Of a stretch of DNA of 64,000 bases, positions 46,323 through 58,654 are shown piece after piece. The stretch is from Liolophura sinensis. Lineage: Eukaryota; Mollusca; Polyplacophora; Chitonida; Chitonidae. Each line of letters starts with the position of its first letter. The first letter of the stretch is position 1. A program made the position numbers and the translations under genes. The notes under the pieces are model-generated. The model worked only from the letters and a program-made list of their open reading frames with translations, did no database searches and was not told the origin of the DNA. The stretch spans positions 38,260,191 to 38,324,190 of the forward strand of contig NC_088302.1 in the NCBI RefSeq assembly GCF_032854445.1. Direction: 5' to 3'.

Positions 46323-47298
46323 ATTAAAACGAAAAAAAGGTAGGTAAATGTCAGTCAATGTGAGCTCACTTCAAAAAAGCTATCTAAAGTGGATTAGGTT
46401 TCCTGCAATCCACGTAAGCCATTTTATCTGCGCGACCAGGAAGAATCCCAAACGCTTATCTGAAGACTGACCTTTGTTTCCATCGAACAAATTAAATGTA
46501 TAATATAACGAAAGACGTACAGCATAGAGATTAAAACCAGAGCAGAGACAGCAGTGTGGTAGCTGGCACACGTAACCGGTGAAATACAGCCTCTTGTCAA
46601 TTTACCTCAGTCAGGGTTTTATTCCAGGGACAGACCTATATGTTTTGGCTTAGTCATGCATCCCATAGTAAAGAAACCCACTTTTCACGGTCTTCTCTTG
46701 AACTGTAACTGTATTTACATATATTACTACATTTACATTAACTTACTAAGAGTATTTTAGTTTTGCTTGATGCGGAAGTTTGTATACCGCTGATCCGTCA
46801 TAAACGCTGACACGTAATTCGGTGTTACATTCTTACACGTTTATGCCCAGTCAGGCCTTTTATTATTTTTTTTGTGTGTGTACGCCCTTTGAGTACCGGT
46901 ATCATTATATCTGGGTATCGTCTGGATTTGCATATTTTTAAGCACGTATACTCTTACATGACATTGAAAGTCAATCTTTCATATATAATCAGAAAAACCC
47001 AGGCTCCATAACTGAAGGCTGTGTGCTGCATAACGTATACAGATCTGAATCTACCAGATTGTCTTACCGTGAAACTACTTCCAACCTCCGCCCTTCCAAT
47101 TAACCAATTGAAAGTGGGAAGATAAAATTCTTGCATTAACATTGCAAGAAAAATGAAAATTGTTGACTGATTGCTGGAACTATCAAGTGGAGATAATCAC
47201 CGAACAGGTTAAAAATATCGCCGGTGCCATCAATCAAAGTCACAATTTTCTTATGTATTTATATTCATATCTGAGTGTCTCCTAGACTCATTTGACTA

Positions 47299-47470
47299 AA
47301 GCGCTGTCCACAGCCAGTCTGGACTAATGAGGTCGAAGGTTCGAATCTAGCTGGCGTTGGCATGGTTTCGGCTTTTAGTCAGCAGGTTTGACAGGTGGAT
47401 AATAGGTAAGTGAAAGGCAGTGGTTTTCTCAGGGATTTGCAATTCCCCATAAATCTGAAGGCCGTGTTCG
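47299..47470 (+). repeat. tRNA-derived SINE-like element with a clear B box
   Basis: Contains gaaggttcgaatctag, a good RNA polymerase III B box (GGTTCGAATC), followed by a central core (ggcttttagtcagcaggttt gacagg) shared with 4533-4690 and 62405-62460. The A box region (actaaagcgctgtccacagc) is weak. It is probably a relic of a second subfamily. Confidence 0.55.
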
Positions 47471-47719
47471 ACGTTCAACACATATGAGAAAGTTAAAATA
47501 AGTAATTACGTTAATTATTTTCATATAGGGTTTCTGCTACAGTTGTCTGAAGCTTTTGGGGCAAAATACGAAATGAAATTCCAAGTTGCTTTAGGAAGCA
47601 GGCTATGGCACTATGACATGGTATAAGAATTCCTATGGTTTAAATGGAAATCTTGCTTGGATCGTTCTGCTTATCCAGATCCAGATGGCTTTAATAATTA
47701 CTGGGCCACCGCTTAACTT

Positions 47720-47950
47720 AGAGAGCGGGCCTGGTGGTCAACGTGCTAGCGCAAAGCAGTGAACAACGAGCGTCTCACGAATGCTGTCCAGCCCATGCTG
47801 GCTTCCTCTCCATTTGCACTTGGGAAGGTCTGTCAGAAATCTGCTGATGGTCGTGGGTTTCACCAGGGCTCTATCCGATTTCCTCCCACTATAATGTTGA
47901 CCGCCTTCGTATGTGAAATATTCTTGAGTACAGCAATAAAATAAATAAAT
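47720..47950 (+). repeat. SINE copy, best preserved full-length, plus strand
   Basis: The tRNA-like head begins gggcctggtggtcaacgtgc tagcgc (A-box-like). The body is cagcccatgctggcttcctc, gaaggtctgtcagaaatctg ctgatggtcgtgggtttcac, and the 3' end is gtgaaatattcttgagtaca followed by aataaaataaataaa. A 62-codon open frame inside it is not a gene. This element serves as the reference for the other copies in the window. Confidence 0.85.
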
Positions 47951-49604
47951 GAATATCTTAACGAGAAGCCTATGCTCGCCGAACGCTACAGAGCGCTACG
48001 CCACAAGAAGTTGAAACATGACTGTGTATATGATGTTACGGCCATTCGTCAAGAGGTTTATCAGGTTATGGTAAGGTGGTTTTATTCGAATAAGTGAAAC
48101 ATTCTGGAGTACCAGCTAAATAAACAGTAAGAAAAATTAAATAACTGGACCTTTAATTCGGTGGGAATTGAGGCTGTTTAACATGTAACCAACATAATCA
48201 ATCAAGTCTAAGCTGTATGCGAGTTGTTTTATATACAGGCCTGTGTAGTTCATATTTAAGGCTAACGCTCTTATCGTTGCCTTGCGTTAGTCCGCAGAGA
48301 TTAAACGGATCTGCTTGTAACAAAGTTTTAGTTGTATGAAGGTGAGATACTTGTAATAACATATGCTGGGTAATTGCGGAGTAATATCAAAAGGAGATAA
48401 TCAGCCTGTACTGTAAAAGTGTGTCATCAATCAAAACCACAAATTATTCCAAAACAAAAAAGAACCTCTGAGGAACAGATAATTGGTGGGCGTTAACAAG
48501 TGGCAACACATCGTGAGTTGAATGAAAAGGACAAGAAATATATAAGAAAAAAATAATCATCCGCTTTATGCAACCTTGCGGACCTCCATCGTCCTGTGCG
48601 TTGACACTAAGTTCATACTATGTGGAAGGTGGCGGCGTATATTTATGTCAATTCCGGGAACGAAGTCAGTTGCTGAGTATAGGTACATATATATGTACAT
48701 TGACCTGAGGCATTGTTGTGACCTTTCAAGCCTACACAGATCAAACATCAACTTAAATGACAATCTAAATGTCCTTAAATCATCCACACCAGCAATAAAA
48801 CAAAAGCTGTCAATCATGCCCTAGGTACCTCCCGCACGAAAAGTATTCAACGAAAAAAACTTTAATATAGCAACACAGTTTCCGACAAAACAAGCAGTGT
48901 TTCCTGCCAATAAAGCAAGTGGCTGAACAGATAACTTGTCAAATGTATACCGACATTAGCAAGAAAAAAACAGGAGTTTCTTGCTGAAATCGGCAGTTCC
49001 TCAGTGTACAGCTGAAAACCCCGAGGCACCATCAAAGGATTATATCCCGCTGTATTGCTCTGAAACAAGTCATCTCACTACATACTGCAAAGAAATGAAT
49101 TACTTATTATTCACACAAATTTTTGTCTCTTATAGCATAACACTGACAAAACTGAAGGGAAGTGCTCAAAACCGGGGCGCCTCTCCCGATCATATGTGGC
49201 TGCTATTGTCAGATTTACAAGTATGAAACTGAGATCTTGCAAGATGGTTGATCCTGATGGATAAAAGACGGGTCTCAGTTTAATGCACGTTACCGAGATT
49301 GGACATCTGACTTTTGAGATCTCCTCTAGCAGATATAGGCTATATAGTGTAAAATTTGAGAAAGCATTTGATCTTCTTGGTATAAAACATCGTCCTGGCG
49401 TACAAGGGGCATCAAGTCGAGTCATGGGACCACTTTTTTAATCACTATGAAGATTGTATATAACGTTGAATAATTGTTATACCTACTCGTTAGTTTAAAT
49501 GTACAGCTAGATCATACGGTTACAAGTATGTGAAGTCAACGTTTGTTATCCATGTATGCAAACCCAGAGATGTTACTTAGTCAACTTCTAGATGCCTTTT
49601 AACC
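47951..49604. other. No gene recognised
   Basis: AT-rich sequence. Open frames up to about 104 codons (49111-49425, minus strand) lack recognisable features. Confidence 0.55.
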
Positions 49605-49782
49605 GGCTTCGATAGCACAATTGGTAGAGCGGGGCGCCTTACTTGCCTTCGGTAAGTCGTCTCAGTGAGGCAACACTAGATAAAAGAGGCACATTACATG
49701 CACTCTGAGGACTTCGTCAGATGACTAAAAACAGTTAAGTACGACGCTAAAGCCCAAGCACTCACTCACTCACTCACTCACC
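49605..49782 (+). repeat. Second SINE family (CTCACTCA tail), internally deleted copy
   Basis: Head cttcgatagcacaattggta gagcg is followed directly by gggcgccttacttgccttcg gtaagtcgtctcagtgaggc, then aaagaggcacattacatgca, agtacgacgctaaagcccaa gcactcactcactcactcac. Compared with the copy at 54822-55177 it lacks the second half of the tRNA-like head, the following atgaagttgtgacttcctcg block, and a second short block. Confidence 0.8.
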
Positions 49783-52700
49783 CAACCACCACCCACCCCC
49801 ACCGCCAGGATCTAAGTCACGTTTTCCTGAGTGTAATTGTTGACTCCCCTGTCAGAAGCCCTCCCGCGATCCGACTTTTGATGGCATGTATGATAACGGT
49901 TTTTTTTAAACAACGCCTCCAGTAATTCTAATGACTCATACACCATTACCACCGTGCAGACCTTGGTTATACACCAAAGGGACTAGAAAATCTTGTTATA
50001 CGGCTTCCAACTGGGCTCATTAATAGCTGACCTGGGATCAGAGCAATGGACATATGACTAGCTGTGAATGGCCAAGTCGTTGTCTTCCTTAAATGACATG
50101 TACTTAAGGCATCTGAATGTGCGATCATGGACGTCAGCAGGAGTATGCCTGTGATAGGGGTATAACTTTTTGTAATGTGTTGAGGTAAAAACTGTGTATG
50201 CAGTTCAGTTAACCATAAGTATGAAAAGTTCACGTTAAAGTGGGTTATACATGTAAAATAAATAGAACAGCCGATTTATAGCTTAATGGCATCAGTGAGT
50301 TTTATGTGTGGCACGTATACAGCAATGGTAGGATAAAATGTGCACGTACGTATGAAGTGCAACCACTGAGCGTCTGGGCAAGCTTAATTTGCAAACATGT
50401 TTAGCACTAGATAACTTTCGTGCAACATTAGCAAACATAAACACTATGTAGTATAGTATATAGTAGCGATACAACGAAGCAATAATAACAGGTTATAGAA
50501 ACCTGTTAACAGTAAATGCACATAATTGAGGAATATGGACATCCACACGAAGTTGGACCTGCGTGTGTGTTTTTCTTTTATCAACAATTAAGTTCTAGAA
50601 AAGACCAACGCTTTAACCAATAAGACGGGTTAGCGAATCAGCCATACAATATAGCCTTTTTCATTGATTAACTATTTCATCTGTTTTCATCATTATGGAC
50701 ATCCTTGAGGAAATATCACACCAATGCGTCTGCAATATCCCTCAGGTAACTAATAATCTACATGTATTATCATCATAAACGCCTTGTCAATTAGCACTTT
50801 ATCCGTGGGAACAAATGTCTCAGTAAACACTTATGGCCTGTACAACACACCTGTCGAAATGTGCAGGCGACAAACAACTACATGACTCATCGTCTGATTT
50901 GAATATGCTAAGTTAGTGTATCTAAGGTTGTTTCATTTCTGTACCATAGTTCATTGGTATTTAAATATGTATTAAACGTACATATAAATCGCATATTGAT
51001 TTAAGCCTCAGAGCACCTGTGTAAGTACAATACAGTCAGTGTAAGCTATACATATCTGCTACAGAATGTGGGCGTAGAATATACATGTAATTCTTATCTG
51101 GCACACGGTTTCGACCAACACGGAATGTCTGCACTAGGTATAGTCCCTTTGCATTGTTTAATGCGATTGCATATTAAATGTGGTGACAACACCAACATTT
51201 TGAGTAATTCTAGACAAGTGTCGTCTGGTAATTTTTACCAAATTCTGATTAAGACATGGCGCTAGGAGGTATACGTGCTGCTTTTTAAACATGTACATAC
51301 ATAAATGGACTACTGAGCTAGAATGTTTTAGATTGCCAAATATTCCACTGCTCCGGTTTTGCTCTGATTGATTTCGTCCGTAATATAGTATTTATGCGAC
51401 ATCTAAGGAAATAGGCATTTGCGTAAGCAATAAAGGAGTTTTCACCGCTATTCACGACACTGCATTCTGGTGTGCACTCGGCTATACACTTGGTAAGTAT
51501 GAAGTAGATCAAAGGACAGACCTACATACAGCGATTTCTTCCTGCATAGTTACATTATTGCAGTAACTGCGGGAATAATTCATATCGGTTACATGCATAG
51601 CAGGTGTAAACAGCATGTCTCCACTTCGCAAAGAATTCATTCCACAACTAAAGGACTTGTATCTTGGCCATTTTTGTCAGTCTGAAGAATGAAAACTTTA
51701 AGCCCACTTTTACGAATGAAGCGCCCGTTCAAAAGATTTTTGATGTCATTATTGCCTAATCTGCATGCTCAAGTTTTGGTACCGGTACTCGACATTGCTC
51801 TTCCGGATCCGCATGCAATCACCTGGCAAAGTTGCGTGGAAAACAAAAAGACAGATTCATACAATTCTCGTTAGACACCGGCGAATACTTTTTGAAGATT
51901 TATGTACCTACGTCTATTTGCCTACGAGCTGTTTACAACACCCTAGCATTCGAGCTGACTGCGTCATTCTTTGCAGTCAGGTGACTATTGTTGATTGTTT
52001 TGTCCATTCATTGTTTTCCCTGTTAAAACTCCCAAGCGTTTATCTGTGTGCTAATCGACAAAACTTGCGACGTAATTGTACCCGAAAAACAAGAAAAGAG
52101 CTTCGGGCTATTGCGGTAAGATCACACACAGTCAGTTCTCTTTAATGATGACGTTGAAGAAGCTAGTTCGTTCGCCGAATAAAGCAAGTCCTCTTTTAGG
52201 AAAACAACAAGAGTGACCCCCACAGTACATCCTCATCAACTCGTGTAGCAGGGGAAAACACTGAACACTTTTAGACGTGTGAGAAAATGTATACAGAAGG
52301 ACTTTTGACAAGTTTCTTATATCCGACCGGATAATTAGAAACATTAATGGACAATAATGTTTTGTTCTCCAAGAGTGCTTATCTAACACGGTGCTTATGT
52401 CATTCCACCGAAAAAAAAAACCCACTGCACATCTCATTATGAATATCAACCGTTCTAACCATAAATGTATGTATGACCAAAAACATGATTGGGAGTACAC
52501 AAGTGTAACATAATTCAGGATGACTAAGTTTATTGTTTGCAGTTTCACACAATTTTATCACCGTACAAATACCAGGGTTGCGATAGACAAACCGTGGCCT
52601 AAAAGGTGACCCAAGGCACACATTGCGTTACACTTCTTGTAATTTACTCTTATAAAACCGGTCGAGATAAGTATGTAGACCACACAGAGTTGAGAGAGAG

Positions 52701-53954
52701 AGTTTACTTATTGCAGTGTGAGCTACTTGAACGTCTACAAACAGCCCATGTATGTAAACCTACTCGTACATGTACAGCTTTCACGGCATAATTATGAGGT
52801 AATCCATCAGGTGGTAATATATGACTAGGTATCTCATACGCACTTCTAAATGTAGGCCTACCTGAAACTTATCAGTAAACTCTGTTAATCGGCAAATAAT
52901 TGTTGAAAATGACGGTAGTAGTAATCATTATCTTAATCCATGGATTTGTGAATGGATTCATTTATTTGCTAGTTTCCTGATAACCTCGTACTTTTAACTG
53001 TTGTACCGCATTACCTGAACGGGTCGTAGTTATGAACGGATAGAACTGGAGAGAGCCAGAGAAAACTCTCCGCGCCTTGGCAGTACCGACAGTGGAATCT
53101 CATTACACACATGCTGCCGATTTAGGGAGAACTAAACTCGAACATGAAATATCATTAGACAAGGGCCACGCACTGGCAACTTGGTGGGATTATTACATAG
53201 TGACACTTTAGGTTAAGTATGGTGTCAGGAAGGCTATTCTATGATATTAGCAAAAGAACACCTAATTAGATTTACCTAATTTGCTTTATGTCCTGGTATT
53301 AAGGTGTAAGCTGGTGCTATTTTAATCTTTACATGAACAGTCAAAAGAAAACCCTGAGGTAAACTGACCGGAAGCTGAATTCGATTCGTTAGGTGAAACA
53401 ATTTGCCAATTATCGCACTGCTGGCGCTGGTCTGTTCGTACTCTTCATGTTGTAAACTTTCATATTCCAGGCGTCTACTGACTGGCTAAAATGTTCTGTT
53501 ATAACTGTATCACGTGCTTTGAAACGTGATATGTTGGCATGCTCAAGTACATCGTAAACATCTATTATGTGAAATCCGACTCAATGGCGCAAAATGACAA
53601 GTGTTCTTAGACTCCTTTACTAACTAAAATGACTAATATAAATACGTTCACATGATACCAACAAGCAATTGAGATAAGACTCAGACTTTCTCACGCTATT
53701 TATGGAATCCTCATAATTTCGGCCCCACCCTAAGGAAGATATTATATTCCATTTAATATTTCCTGATTTATATTCAAGTGGTGACGCCAGGAACACTTGA
53801 ATTTCAAGGAACATTCATCCTTTTACCTTTCGGCCAAGATAAAAGTGTCGTTAAAGTAGTTGTGTCGAATAAAGTTAACTGTAGTAAGGTTTTAGCAAAT
53901 CGTCAGAATCTGTCCGGCTAATCTGTCAGGCAATGAATTTCCAAAAGATTTAAT
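49783..53954. other. No gene recognised
   Basis: Two overlapping-end open frames of 126 (51765-52145, plus) and 138 codons (52132-52548, minus) are the longest, but neither shows a domain, a signal peptide or splice-paired neighbours. Confidence 0.5.
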
Positions 53955-54035
53955 TTATTGATTTATTTAATGTGAGGGCGGCCAACTTTATGGGTGGAGG
54001 AAAATAGAATCCGACACAAAATAAGCCTGGATATG
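53955..54035 (-). repeat. SINE fragment, minus strand, degraded
   Basis: Tail-like tttattgatttatttaatgt then gagggcggccaactttatgg gtggaggaaaatagaatccg. This resembles the cggcggccagcattatggtg ggagg segment of the element at 45175 and 47720. Confidence 0.45.
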
Positions 54036-54535
54036 AGTATGTTATGAATTCCATGAGATCAAAAAATGATTGGCGACAAATTAATCTGTGTTCCGCAACA
54101 TCGCGAAATGTTGAAAATCTCAGGACTAAGTTTCACGTGCTCAGCTGTTGGTCTGTTTCATTATAAAGTGCACTGCAGATCTCTTATCATCTTTTTATAT
54201 CTAAATAGTTAGGATGTGCTGAAATGACAGACATCGTTCATCATCAATCTGTATTGTGTCAGATATTGCAATCATGTGTATAGCGGCGACACGCCATAGC
54301 GGTCTACGCTTGACCCGATCACGAGTAATTTATCAAAGCAAGAGATCACACCGATAAACTAGTGAGAGACAACCGTAAATAAACCTCTGAATGAAAAACC
54401 GTTTGCCAAAAAAGAACAAAGTGGGTAAAGCCACTACATTTGTAGACACTTTCTCATCCATACCATGTTTAATTGTTCTGCAGCACATATACACAAATAT
54501 TTAACTTTTGTTGAATAAACATTTTGGCACTTATT

Positions 54536-54745
54536 TGATTTGATTGATTGTGGTTTTGTACCATACTCTAGACTTTCACTTTTATAATATACGATAGTGT
54601 CATTTTTATGGATGGAGGGCAAAAGAGTGCCTAAGGTAAACCACTAATATTTGGCAAGTTACAGACAAACTTTTCCACGTGTGACAGGCATGCATGTCGT
54701 ATTGATAGCAGACAAGTTCTCCTAAACGAGCATTAGACTGAGCAA
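54536..54745 (-). repeat. SINE copy, strongly diverged, minus strand
   Basis: Begins tgatttgattgattgtggtt ttgtaccatactctagac, with later gtaaaccactaatatttggc aagttacagacaaacttttc cacgtgtgac. It has the order and spacing of the 45175-45412 copy but many substitutions, so it is an old insertion. Confidence 0.6.
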
Positions 54746-54808
54746 ATGGCCACACGTGGACCCGCTTATTATCACCTGAGCCCCACTAGCTATGAGAATC
54801 GGAGGTCA

Positions 54809-55190
54809 AGGCCAGATTTGAGTGAGTGAGTGCTTGGGGTTTAACGTCGTACTCAACAATTTTTCAGTCATATGACGACGAAGGAATCCCTAGGGTGTAT
54901 GTAATGTGCCTCTTTGTCGCAGGACGGACTTCCACCGCATTTTATCTAGTGCTGCTTCACTGAGACGACTTACCGAAGGCAAGTAAGCCGCCCCGCCCGA
55001 GCCATTATACTGATACGGGTCATTCAGTCGTTGCACTATCCCCTTCATGCTGAACGCCAAGCGAGGAAGTCACAACTTCATATTTTAAAGTCTTAGGTGT
55101 GACTCGACCCAGGATTGATCCTGTATCTACCGCCTCCCGAAGCGGACGCTCTACCAATTGTGCTATCCGGGCCAGTCAGGCCGGATTTGA
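54809..55190 (-). repeat. Second SINE family, full-length copy with target-site duplication
   Basis: The element occupies 54822-55177 on the minus strand. Read 5'-3' on that strand, the head is ggcccggatagcacaattgg tagagcgtccgcttcgggag, tRNA-like, with a B-box-like aggatcaatcctgggtcgag. The body follows (gaagttgtgacttcctcgct, then acttgccttcggtaagtcgt, then acgttaaaccccaagcactc) and the tail is actcactc. It is flanked by aggccagatttga (54809-54821) and aggccggatttga (55178-55190), a 13-bp target-site duplication with one mismatch. I read it as a Pol III transcribed retroposon, not a tRNA gene. Confidence 0.88.
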
Positions 55191-55329
55191 ACCGCGTTTC
55201 GTATGTCCTTCTTTTGTACTGTCGTGGTTCTACTGCTGATCCAATTATATCAAAGTAGAATCTGGATATCCGAAATACACGAATCCATCTCCCGAAATTT
55301 CCAAGGATAAACAAAATCTGTGTACAAGA

Positions 55330-55690
55330 AAATCCATGAACTAAATTATGAACACAGTTTTCCGATTGTAGTTAAACTTCATCATGCGGAAGTTTAGATG
55401 ATAGGGAAGATGTATGCTAATTTTCACGAAAATAGGTTCAGCACTTTAGGAAATGTTCCATGGACAAATATGAACTTATACTTTGCGTAAAAGCACTATT
55501 ACGCCAAGTCCTAAGTGGGGGTAATTATGAAAATAATAATCCGATTGACATTAAACTCAAACATGTAGGAGGAGACACATAGATTAAATCGGGACTACAG
55601 AAAGACAGACAGACGGATGTACTGACTGGGTGATTCCAGTATATACCCCCCCCCCCCCCCCCCCAGCATCGTTGAGGGGGAGGGGGGATT
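55330..55690. repeat. Dispersed repeat with GACAGACAGACGGA and poly-C, copy 1
   Basis: The right part reads agaaagacagacagacggat gtactgactgggtgattcca gtatatac, then 19 Cs (55646-55664), then agcatcgttgagggggaggg ggg. The left part resembles the left part of 55850-56045. The C run and the G-rich block after it could pair. Confidence 0.65.
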
Positions 55691-55798
55691 GTACAATTAT
55701 CAAATATAAAAGGATACAGATTCGATTCTAGTTGGCTGAGTTAGAGATAATAAATTCCAGGTTATGCGTAGGATAAGCTGAATTTTAAATGTGGCAGA

Positions 55799-55818
55799 CT
55801 TAGTCAAACTTGACTAAG
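55799..55818. repeat. Perfect 9-bp inverted repeat
   Basis: CTTAGTCAA and TTGACTAAG separated by two bases, between the two poly-C tagged repeat copies. Function unknown; it may be the boundary of one copy. Confidence 0.8.
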
Positions 55819-55849
55819 GCTTCAGATCTTATCCAAGGAAACCCACTGT

Positions 55850-56045
55850 CAGCCATTCAACATCGATTCTGTATCCCTTTAAGCAATCACAAGTCCTGAT
55901 GATAGGTAGATTTAGGGTAAGTTTCATCAAAATCGGCATGGTAGTTTTGGAGCAGATGATAGTTTGGGGACAGACAGGCAAATAGACGGACGGACAAGGT
56001 GGTTTTAGTATACCGCCCCCCTCTTCAACTTCGTTTTTATATATC
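55850..56045. repeat. Dispersed repeat with GACAGACAGGC and poly-C, copy 2
   Basis: Reads cattcaacatcgattctgta, gggtaagtttcatcaaaatc ggcatggtagttttggagca, acagacaggcaaatagacgg acggacaaggtggttttagt ataccgcccccctcttcaac ttcg. It shares the order with 55330-55690: a conserved left part, a GACAGAC/GACGGAC stretch, tgattccagtata or tggttttagtata, a C run, then a GTTG or CTTCG end. Confidence 0.65.
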
Positions 56046-56470
56046 TGATACAAAACATTCAGACTGACTTGGCAAAACATATAATGTTAACGTCCTCATA
56101 AATACAGGAGTTGGGGCAAGATTTAGTTCATGGCTTCATTCTAGATGGTTCATACTAGATTCCTGACTTTAAATTGATAAGTTAATCTGAAAAAAGGGAC
56201 CAAAATATACTTGAAACCATGTCTAAGCCCAGTAGGCTATAGCTAATATTGTAATGGGAGTAATTTCATGTTCTCGAAGTTACTATCGCTCTTGTAGGGC
56301 ATGTGAGTCCTCATCATTATTCTGTCTATCGATTCCTTAATTACCTCAAATTTGCCATAAACCCCGTCGTAACAAACCACATGTGTGTTAGGTGAGTATT
56401 TAATTTGCTAATGCAAACAGAGGTTTAGAAGTGCAGAGATGGGAGGGTTTATCGTGTTGGTGAGCCTGGG

Positions 56471-56564
56471 AGTGACATCCAGTCCTCGCACCTGGTATCC
56501 CACCTGTAAGCTTGTTGAGTGACATCCAGTCCTCTCACCTGGTATCCCACCGGTAAGCTTGTTC
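56471..56564. repeat. Two-copy direct repeat, 47-bp unit
   Basis: agtgacatccagtcctcgca cctggtatcccacctgtaag cttgttg starts at 56471 and again at 56518 with a few changes. Confidence 0.85.
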
Positions 56565-56689
56565 AGGTGAAATACAGAATACTAATAATGTGAGATAATG
56601 GCTAGAATTACATCAACCAAGATGTCGGGGCGACATTAAGATTCTAGGCGAGCTTTGTTAGGGCTTAGGCTGGATGTACCGTGGGACCG

Positions 56690-57785
56690 TGGGCTCCCTG
56701 GAGCTATTGGGTACTCAGGTACATGGCAAGGAAACTGCAAGATTGCTGAAGATGACTGCCATAGTTTGCTTAGATACACGGCAAGGAAACTTTAAGTTAA
56801 CTGCTAGGTACTCTGGCATAAGGCAGGGAAACCGTAATAACCACAGAAATTCTCTGTTAGGCGCTCAGACTGTTAGACTTTTGAAGTTGACAAATATAGT
56901 ATGCTCGGGTGCACACCGAAGAAACCGTAAACCGAGTAAACTGCTAAAGTATAGACTGCAATAGTGTGTTCGGGTTCAGAGCGAGGAACCCTGTATGACT
57001 GCATAAAATGGGTGTTGGTTTTCGGGTTGTTAGGCGATTGAAGTTCATAATACAACTTGAGCATGTACAGCAAGGCGACTGTTAAACCACTCAGCTTGAC
57101 CATTGCAGAGTGTTCGGAAATACATTGATGAAACATTGATTGTACATTGATACAACAAGACTGCTAAAATTCACTGATATTGTGATCTTTGGGTATATAA
57201 TGTGAGGAAAATGTAAGATTACTGAACTTGGCTGCTTGGGATAAGGACGAGGAAACTGTAAGGCTGCTGTATAGTGTTTGGGTATAGGAAGAGGAAACTG
57301 TAAGATTACTGAATTCGGCTGCTATAGTGTGCTTGGGTATAGGACGAGGAAACTGTATGACTGCTTATAGTGCTTGGGTATAGGGCGAGGAAACTGTAAG
57401 ACTGCTGTATAGTGCCTGGGTATAGGACGAGGAAACTGTAAGACTGCTGTATAGTGCTTGGGTATAGGAAGAGGAAACTGTAAGACTGCTGTATAATGCT
57501 TATGTATAGTACAAGAAAACTGTAAGACTGCTGTACAGTGCTTGGGTATAGGACGAGGAAACTGTAACACTGTTATTTAGTGCATGGGTACGAGGAAACT
57601 GTAACATTACTGAACTTGGGTGCTGTATAGTGCTTGGGTATAGGATGAGAAAACTGTAAGATAGTTGAATTTGGCTGCTATAGAGTCTTGGGTATAGGGC
57701 GAGAAAAATGTAAGATTGGTGAACTTGGCAGCTATAGAATGCTTGAGTAGAGGATGAGGGAAGCATGAGATTACCGAACTTGTCC
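56690..57785. repeat. Minisatellite-like array, 42-bp core unit with a 55-bp variant
   Basis: GAGGAAACTG (or a close variant) recurs at 57249, 57291, 57346, 57387, 57429, 57471, 57513 and 57555, giving intervals of 42, 55, 41, 42, 42, 42 and 42. The unit reads gtataggacgaggaaactgt aagactgctgtatagtgctt g; the longer variant adds a block like attactgaattcggctgct. The flanks from 56690 and to 57785 are more decayed copies (ggcaaggaaactgcaagatt). The minus strand stays open for about 80 codons repeating LQFPRPIPKHYTAV, because 42 is a multiple of 3. I do not consider it coding. Confidence 0.9.
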
Positions 57786-58654
57786 TGTTTCCTTGTATAT
57801 CATGAATCCTGAGAAATGTTTGAAGTCAGGACACGTACAGGTCTCTCCCTTATAATTCACATTTAATTTATATGGTGGAGGTCAAATCCATAGGCGTCTA
57901 GAATACACCTCCGGCGATCAGGAATCTTTATACATTCCAGAGTATTCATATTTAGGGATAAAAACTACACCCCTAAAATAACCTGGGAGATTGATGGGGT
58001 TTGGACTAGCGGCAATTCGTGTGCGTGTACGATGTTTGGCTGACCAATAACCCGGAGGTAGGGGGACATAGTGTTGCAATCAGACAAACAGGCATATTCA
58101 GTGCTCAAAGTAACGAGAAAACTTCAGATTAATGTTCACCCGAAAAATTTAATAATGGCATGATAATTTACTCGCCCCCGAATGGATTTGAATGTCCCCA
58201 AAATATTTACATACCGGTACCATTTGAAGTCAGCTTGGTTTTCAGTTGATGATTACACTGAGTGAGCTGGAGGAAAATGGCTTTAGAAACTCAAAAGGGA
58301 CATTCTGCTATTTTGACAAGATTGGCGTCACATTAAAAGAAGTAGGGTGTACCTTTACTGAAGTAAGCTTGGAAGTCAACTGACGCATTGCCACGGTCTT
58401 GCTGATGTTGGCATGCTTGGTTTGAATATTCTTTGTGCAAAAATATACGTTCGATAAATATATTCATTTTAATTACTCGACAATTTGCGTGTATGTGTGT
58501 GTAGAGCATATGCGGTATACAACAGTTATCGCATGTGATATGTATTATAATTACAAAACCGTTACTGAACTAACACTATATGTGTATAATGATACAGATC
58601 ACATGTATAAAGCTCACATCAGCCCGTTCTTGCTCTTCTCACCGCAAATCTGAC

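Noticed and set aside
51765-52548. Frames of 126 codons (plus) and 138 codons (minus)
   Set aside because: Compositions look random, with many Cys, Tyr and Phe in AT-rich sequence. No recognisable family or start context.
55100-55177. tRNA gene-like sequence on the minus strand
   Set aside because: The A and B box-like parts continue into a SINE body and CTCACTCA tail flanked by a target-site duplication, so it is a retroposon head, not a tRNA gene.
57322-57766. Minus-strand frames with repeated LQFPRPIPKHYTAV
   Set aside because: Explained by a 42-bp tandem repeat without stops. No start context or conserved flank.
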